From Paracraurococcus sp042666655 (lineage in GTDB: Bacteria > Pseudomonadota > Alphaproteobacteria > Acetobacterales > Acetobacteraceae): a stretch of 64,000 nt of DNA. The stretch is taken from positions 124,001-188,000 of the forward strand of contig NZ_JBHTDE010000002.1 in assembly GCF_042666655.1 (NCBI RefSeq), read 5' to 3'. A program made the translations under genes and the position numbers. The notes beneath the pieces are model-generated. The model made no database searches, had not been told where the DNA came from, and saw only the letters and a list, made by a program, of their open reading frames with translations. Positions 60,555-64,000 of the stretch are shown here, one piece after another (the first letter of the stretch is position 1; each line of letters starts with the position of its first letter).

Positions 60555-61331
60555 ATGCACCGCCGCTCCCTCCTCCTCGCCGGCCTCGCCTTCGGTTCGG
60601 CCCGGGCGCAGGAGACCGCGCCGCTGACCGTCTTCGCCGCCGCTTCGCTGCAGGACGGGCTGCGCGCGCTGGAACCGCTGTGGCGCGCCGCCGCGGCCGG
60701 CAATCCGCCGGTCCGCTTCTCCTTCGCCGCCTCCTCGGCCCTCGCCAGGCAGGTCGAGCAGGGCGCCCCGGCCGACCTCTTCCTGAGCGCCGACGAACCC
60801 TGGATGGACTACCTCGCCCAGCGCGGGCTGATCCTGCGGGAAAGCCGGGTCAGCCCGCTCGGCAATGCGCTGGTGCTGATCGCGCCGGCGGATTCGACGC
60901 TGTCGCCACCCGCGCCAGGGCCGGGGATGGACCTTGCCGGCCTGCTCGGGCCGCAGGGCAGGCTGGCCACCGGCGATCCGGCGCATGTGCCCGCCGGCCT
61001 CTACGCCAAAGCGGCGCTGGAGAATTTCGGCCAATGGGCCGTGATCGCGCCGCGCCTGGCACGGGCCGAGAACGTCCGCGCCGCGCTGCTGCTGGTCGAG
61101 CGGGGCGAGGCGCCGCTCGGCATCGTCTATGCGACCGATGCGCGGGCCAGCCAGGGGGTGAAGGTGCTTGGAACCTTCCCGCCGGGCAGCCATCCGCCGG
61201 TCACCTATCCTTTCGCGGTGACCCGGCGGGCGGCGGACAGGCCGGCAGCCCGCATGCTGCTGGCCTTCCTGGCCGGCCCGGTCGCGGCGGAGACCTGGCG
61301 GCGCTTCGGTTTCACCACCGCCGGGCCGTGA
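60555..61331 (+). CDS. modA: Molybdate ABC transporter substrate-binding protein
   Basis: A 258-aa periplasmic protein with an RRSLLLAGLAFGSARAQ signal, LTVFAAASLQDGLRAL (oxyanion-binding Ser), FAASSALARQVEQGAPADLFLSAD and IVYATDARA, as in ModA. It captures molybdate. No modB or modC follows; the next 350 bases are non-coding and then a transposase remnant, so the transporter genes are either elsewhere or were lost. Molybdenum is needed by the IorB-type enzyme in this window. Confidence 0.9.
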   Translation: MHRRSLLLAGLAFGSARAQETAPLTVFAAASLQDGLRALEPLWRAAAAGNPPVRFSFAASSALARQVEQGAPADLFLSADEPWMDYLAQRGLILRESRVSPLGNALVLIAPADSTLSPPAPGPGMDLAGLLGPQGRLATGDPAHVPAGLYAKAALENFGQWAVIAPRLARAENVRAALLLVERGEAPLGIVYATDARASQGVKVLGTFPPGSHPPVTYPFAVTRRAADRPAARMLLAFLAGPVAAETWRRFGFTTAGP

Positions 61332-61681
61332 CGGTGCGATTGGCGGGGGAGAAGATATGCACCCCGAACCCCGCTTACTCCCGCCGTCCCGAGAATCCGT
61401 GGCACCTGGCGAACAGCCGGAGCGGAATACGACCGGCCCGATGATACGGGCCCGCTTCCCTCGCAGAGCTTCCAGGCGCGATGTGATTGCGTGGGCGCGC
61501 GCCGGCTCACGGCGGCGCATTGCCTGGCACGTCGAGTCAATGCGCGGGATCCGCCACCCGGCATCGGCCTTACCCGGCGGATGGATCGAGGGCCTGGCGC
61601 GTTTCGGCCATGACGGCAGCGCCCGAACATCGACGGTACGACCGGTCTGACGACCGGCAGGACCTGCATGCCGGAAGGCCG
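61332..61681. other. Gap after modA, no gene recognised
   Basis: About 350 bases with only short frames lacking ribosome binding sites and homology. It contains an inverted pair TCCGCC/GGCGGA near 61550-61585 and probably degenerate N-terminal sequence of the IS630 remnant that follows. No modB start is visible. Confidence 0.45.
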
Positions 61682-62061
61682 ATGGCGGACGCCGGCAGCA
61701 CGGTCGCGCCGCTGGGTGCGGTCGAGGCTGCGTATCCGCGGAAACGCATGCTGCAGGTCTTCCTCGACAATGCCCGCACCCATCACGCCAAGCTGCCGCA
61801 GGCTTGACCGGCGCAGCCGGGATGCCGGACAGGCTGCACGTCAACCCGGCCTGCTGCCCGCATCTCGGGGCGATCGGGCGGCCCTGGGGCCAGATGCACG
61901 AGCACGGCGCCCACAACCGATGTCACACCACCCGCGCCGATCTCAGCCAGGCGTTCATGCCGTTCCCGCGCGACGAGGTGCCGCGAACACGGCACGTCAA
62001 CCGCGATGCGGTTTCGGGCAACTTCCGTACATCCGGGTCAGCCCCGATCTTGCTGCCTTAG
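61682..62061 (+). pseudogene. IS630-family transposase remnant
   Basis: The C-terminal part of an IS630-type DDE transposase, broken. One frame gives TVAPLGAVEAAYPRKRMLQV then FLDNARTHHAKLPQA (second catalytic Asp region) and stops at TGA 61805-61807. A second frame continues as VNPACCPHLGAIGRPWGQMH (third acidic residue region, here CPHL...RPWG for the usual CPHLNPIERLWG) to FPRDEVPRTRHVNRDAVSGN (usual FLREEVPR...VTDNFRV). So there is a stop plus a frameshift, several lost key residues (Glu replaced in IER), and no N-terminal half. No terminal repeats or TA target were identified. Confidence 0.75.
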
Positions 62062-62834
62062 AGATTCCGCCGTGCCTGCCGTAGCGTCGGCAACCCGATC
62101 CCCGCCGCGTCGAACCCGCCATCCACCGCGATCTCCTGCCCCGTCAGGTAGCTGGCGCGGTCGGAGCAGAGGAAGAAGATCGCCTCGGCCAATTCCTCCT
62201 CCAGCCCGTAGCGGGCCAGAGGGATGGCGTCGTGGTAGTCACGGCGGATCTCCGGCGTGTGCACCGCCTTGGCCATCGCCGTCTCGACCGGCCCCGGCGC
62301 CACCGCATTCACCCGGATGCCGAGCGCGGCCAGTTCCACCGCCTGCTGCTTCGTCAGGTGGGCCAGCGCCGCCTTGCTGGTCCCATAGGCCACCCGCAGC
62401 GTTGAGGCGCGCAGGCCGGAGATCGAGGTGACGTTCACCACCGCGCCGCCACCGCCTTCCGCCATGATCGCCGCCGCCGCCTGGGTCGCCAGGAAAGGCC
62501 CGCCGAGGTTCACCGCCAGCACGCGGTTCCATTCCTCCGGCGTCGTCTCCAGCAGCGGCTTGAACACCGCGGTCCCGGCATTGTTGACCAGCGCATCCAG
62601 CCGCCCGAAGCGCGCCGCGGCGCGCTGCACGGCGGGAAAGACTGCAGCGGCATCGGCCACGTCGCAGTGCAGCGCCAGGGTGCGGTCCGGCGCGGCCAGG
62701 CCGGCCATCGCGCCGTCCAGCAGCGCCGCATCGATGTCGAGCAGCGCGACGCGCCAGCCATCGCCCAGGAAGCGCCGCGCGGTGGCCAGGCCGATGCCGC
62801 GCCCGGCGCCGGTCACCAGGGCAACCTTGTCCAT
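62058..62834 (-). CDS. SDR family oxidoreductase
   Basis: A 258-aa classical short-chain dehydrogenase/reductase: cofactor motif VTGAGRGIGLATARR, NNAGTA, the catalytic Ser in NVTSISGLRAS, YxxxK as YGTSK, and PGPVETAMAKAVHTPE. The C-terminal DGGFDAAG is usual. ATG at 62834 has GGGAGG upstream. The stop lies at the edge of the transposase remnant. Substrate unknown (3-oxoacyl or alcohol). Confidence 0.92.
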   Translation of the reverse strand: MDKVALVTGAGRGIGLATARRFLGDGWRVALLDIDAALLDGAMAGLAAPDRTLALHCDVADAAAVFPAVQRAAARFGRLDALVNNAGTAVFKPLLETTPEEWNRVLAVNLGGPFLATQAAAAIMAEGGGGAVVNVTSISGLRASTLRVAYGTSKAALAHLTKQQAVELAALGIRVNAVAPGPVETAMAKAVHTPEIRRDYHDAIPLARYGLEEELAEAIFFLCSDRASYLTGQEIAVDGGFDAAGIGLPTLRQARRNL

Positions 62835-63145
62835 CTCCGTCTCCCTCCCGCGGTCAGCCGGCGCAGCTATGGCAAAACGGCGCGGCACACAACCAGTGGA
62901 CACCTGCGCTCCGGCAGGCTGGTCTGCCCGCCTGCCGAACCTTTCCGGCGGTGCCATCGCGCTGTTCTGGCTGGCTTCGGGCGCCCTGATCGGCGCCGGC
63001 CTGGCAGGCGAGGCGCAGGCTTCCGCCGCCCTCGTGCTCGGCGCTGGCCTGCACCGCGCGGCACGACATCGAGGCGCGGCAGCAGATGGTGTGCGAGCGG
63101 CGCAACGACATCCCGCCGCCGCGCTTCGCCGATGGGCTGGGGCAG
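62835..63145. other. Gap between SDR and KamA-like gene, no confident gene
   Basis: A 311-base stretch. A plus-strand frame from ATG 62869 (MAKRRGTQPVDTC...) has a hydrophobic patch (AIALFWLASGALIGAGLAG) but no good ribosome binding site and runs into antisense sequence of the next gene; another frame reads like a short Arg-rich fragment. I do not call a gene. The promoter of the minus-strand SDR gene should be here. Confidence 0.4.
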
Positions 63146-64000
63146 CTACCCCTCCCTCGCGCCGTAGTCCGGCCCGAGCGGCACCTTGCCGCCGCCCGCC
63201 GGCCGCTCCTGCACATAGGTCGGCCAGGCCAGGCCGGTGACCCGGCCGCGAAGGGTCCGCAGCAGGGCGCGGCCCTCCTCCACCGGCACGGCGAAGCGGG
63301 CGGTGCCGGGGGCGGGGTCGAGCTGATGCAGGTAGTAGGGCTTGATGCGGGCACGCAGCATGGCGCGGAACAGCGCCTCCAGCGCCGCGGCGCTGTCGTT
63401 GACGCCGCGCAGCAGGACGCTCTGGCCGAGCAGCACCACGCCGGCGCGGGCCAGCCGGGCCAGCGCCTCGCCCGCCTCGGCGGTGAATTCGCGCGCGTGG
63501 TTGGCGTGCACGCAAAGGTACAAAGGCTTGGCCGTGTCCAGCGCCGCGGCCAGCGCCGGCGTCACCGACCCCGGGGAGGCGACCGGCACGCGGCTGTGGA
63601 TGCGCAGGATCTCGATATGCGGCAGCGCCGCCAGCCGGCGCAGGATCTCCCCCAGCCGCCGCGGCGAGAGCATCAGCGGGTCGCCGCCGGTCAGGATCGC
63701 CTCCCGCACCTGCGGCGTGCGGTCGAACCAGGCCAGCGCTGCCTCCAGCTCCGCGGCGTCCAGCAGCCCGCCATCCGGCCCCACCGCCTCGCGCCGGAAG
63801 CAGAAGCGGCAATAGACCGGGCAGGCCAGCAGCGGCTTCAGCAGGGCGCGGTCGGGGTAGCGGTGCACCACGCCCTTCACCGGGGTGAAGGGGCCGTCGG
63901 CGGTCGGGTCGGCCAGCTCGTGCGGGGCGGTCAGCAGCTCCGCCGCGTCGGGGACATATTGCCGGGCAATCGGGTCGGCCGGGTCGGCCGGGTCGATGAG
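63146..64000 (-). CDS. KamA-family radical SAM protein, EpmB-like (5' partial)
   Basis: 285 codons are visible; the start lies beyond the window. The radical SAM cluster motif CPVYCRFCFRRE is followed by ILTGGDPLMLSPRRLGEIL, IHSRVPVASPGSVTP, HANHAREFTAEA and LLGQSVLLRGVNDS, all typical of lysine 2,3-aminomutase relatives. The short C-terminus (GGGKVPLGPDY) and size fit EpmB, which makes beta-lysyl for elongation factor P modification. Upstream bases encode a repetitive DPADPADP just inside the window edge. No EF-P or epmA is in view to confirm. Confidence 0.86.
   Translation of the reverse strand, partial: LIDPADPADPIARQYVPDAAELLTAPHELADPTADGPFTPVKGVVHRYPDRALLKPLLACPVYCRFCFRREAVGPDGGLLDAAELEAALAWFDRTPQVREAILTGGDPLMLSPRRLGEILRRLAALPHIEILRIHSRVPVASPGSVTPALAAALDTAKPLYLCVHANHAREFTAEAGEALARLARAGVVLLGQSVLLRGVNDSAAALEALFRAMLRARIKPYYLHQLDPAPGTARFAVPVEEGRALLRTLRGRVTGLAWPTYVQERPAGGGKVPLGPDYGAREG

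Noticed and set aside
61332..61450. A fourth, degenerate copy of the extragenic repeat
   Set aside because: GGGGAGAAGATA and TGGCACCTGGCGAAC recall parts of the element, but the core is missing and no hairpin arms pair, so the likeness may be chance.
62869..63167. Plus-strand ORF with a hydrophobic patch between SDR and KamA-like genes
   Set aside because: No ribosome binding site, poor codon bias, and it runs antisense into the conserved end of the KamA-like gene.
63964..63996. Three tandem GGGTCGGCC-like units near the window end
   Set aside because: They encode a DPADPADP stretch within the partial KamA-like protein and look like simple codon repetition.
1..64000. tRNA, rRNA, CRISPR arrays, phage attachment sites
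   Set aside because: None seen by eye: no cloverleaf with TTCGANTC-type T-arm in a gap, no regularly spaced repeats, no integrase.

Overview
The window reads as chromosome of a GC-rich alphaproteobacterium, most likely an Acetobacteraceae member of the Roseomonas type. The basis is strong G/C bias at third codon positions, four Bug-type (TctC-like) tripartite tricarboxylate solute-binding proteins, a UrtABCDE urea importer, homospermidine synthase, an rpsU/def/COQ9 neighbourhood, and many 1-8 base stop/start overlaps. The family placement is inference. I see no rRNA, tRNA, CRISPR array or intact insertion sequence.

Layout. 1-1.8 kb: DUF294 nucleotidyltransferase-like protein (cut by the window edge) and an overlapping DEDDh exonuclease. 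1.8-7.7 kb: MHS-type transporter, an unknown protein, ferredoxin-NADP reductase, a 49-aa membrane peptide, an amidase and a GNAT acetyltransferase. 7.7-13.7 kb: urtABCDE on the minus strand behind a good sigma-54 (-24/-12) match. 13.7-21.3 kb: MBL hydrolase, gamma-glutamyltransferase, three tandem Bug binding proteins and two zinc alcohol dehydrogenases. 21.3-25.6 kb: polyamine block (NIPSNAP protein, agmatinase-type ureohydrolase, ornithine decarboxylase, homospermidine synthase), with a long leader carrying candidate regulatory peptides before the decarboxylase. 25.7-28.5 kb: a four-gene plus-strand cluster built around a Cys homologue of the UGSC selenoprotein family. 28.6-35.6 kb: catabolic genes (class III CoA-transferase, MFS, enolase-superfamily enzyme, class V aminotransferase, CMD protein, MBL hydrolase, GST). 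35.8-39.6 kb: rpsU, then divergent def-COQ9-AsmA, then a PsiF-like protein. 39.8-44.7 kb: GatC/AtzG-like peptide plus amidase, DUF3750, PPOX flavoprotein, ThDP enzyme. 44.9-49.5 kb: circularly permuted ATP-grasp, alpha-E and Anbu proteasome-like genes, split by an inverted nhaA. 49.6-55.2 kb: FAH-family protein, Bug protein, IorAB-type molybdenum oxidoreductase and a dihydroxyphthalate-decarboxylase-like protein. 55.2-60.4 kb: a compact queuosine operon (queA-tgt-queF-queG-queC-yhhQ-lipoprotein). 60.5-64 kb: modA, an IS630 transposase remnant, an SDR and the end of a KamA/EpmB radical SAM enzyme.

The main points for a second look are: (i) an extragenic repeat present three times (28.5, 41.4 and 47.3 kb), with a 26-base palindromic core and flanking hairpins whose shape is kept while the sequence changes; (ii) the UGSC-type cluster; (iii) two peptide ORFs and hairpins in the ornithine decarboxylase leader; (iv) queG, whose conserved N-terminus lies upstream of any ATG/GTG/TTG codon; (v) the broken Anbu/ATP-grasp locus with a repeat at the junction. 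All family assignments come from reading the translated sequences; no database search was run.
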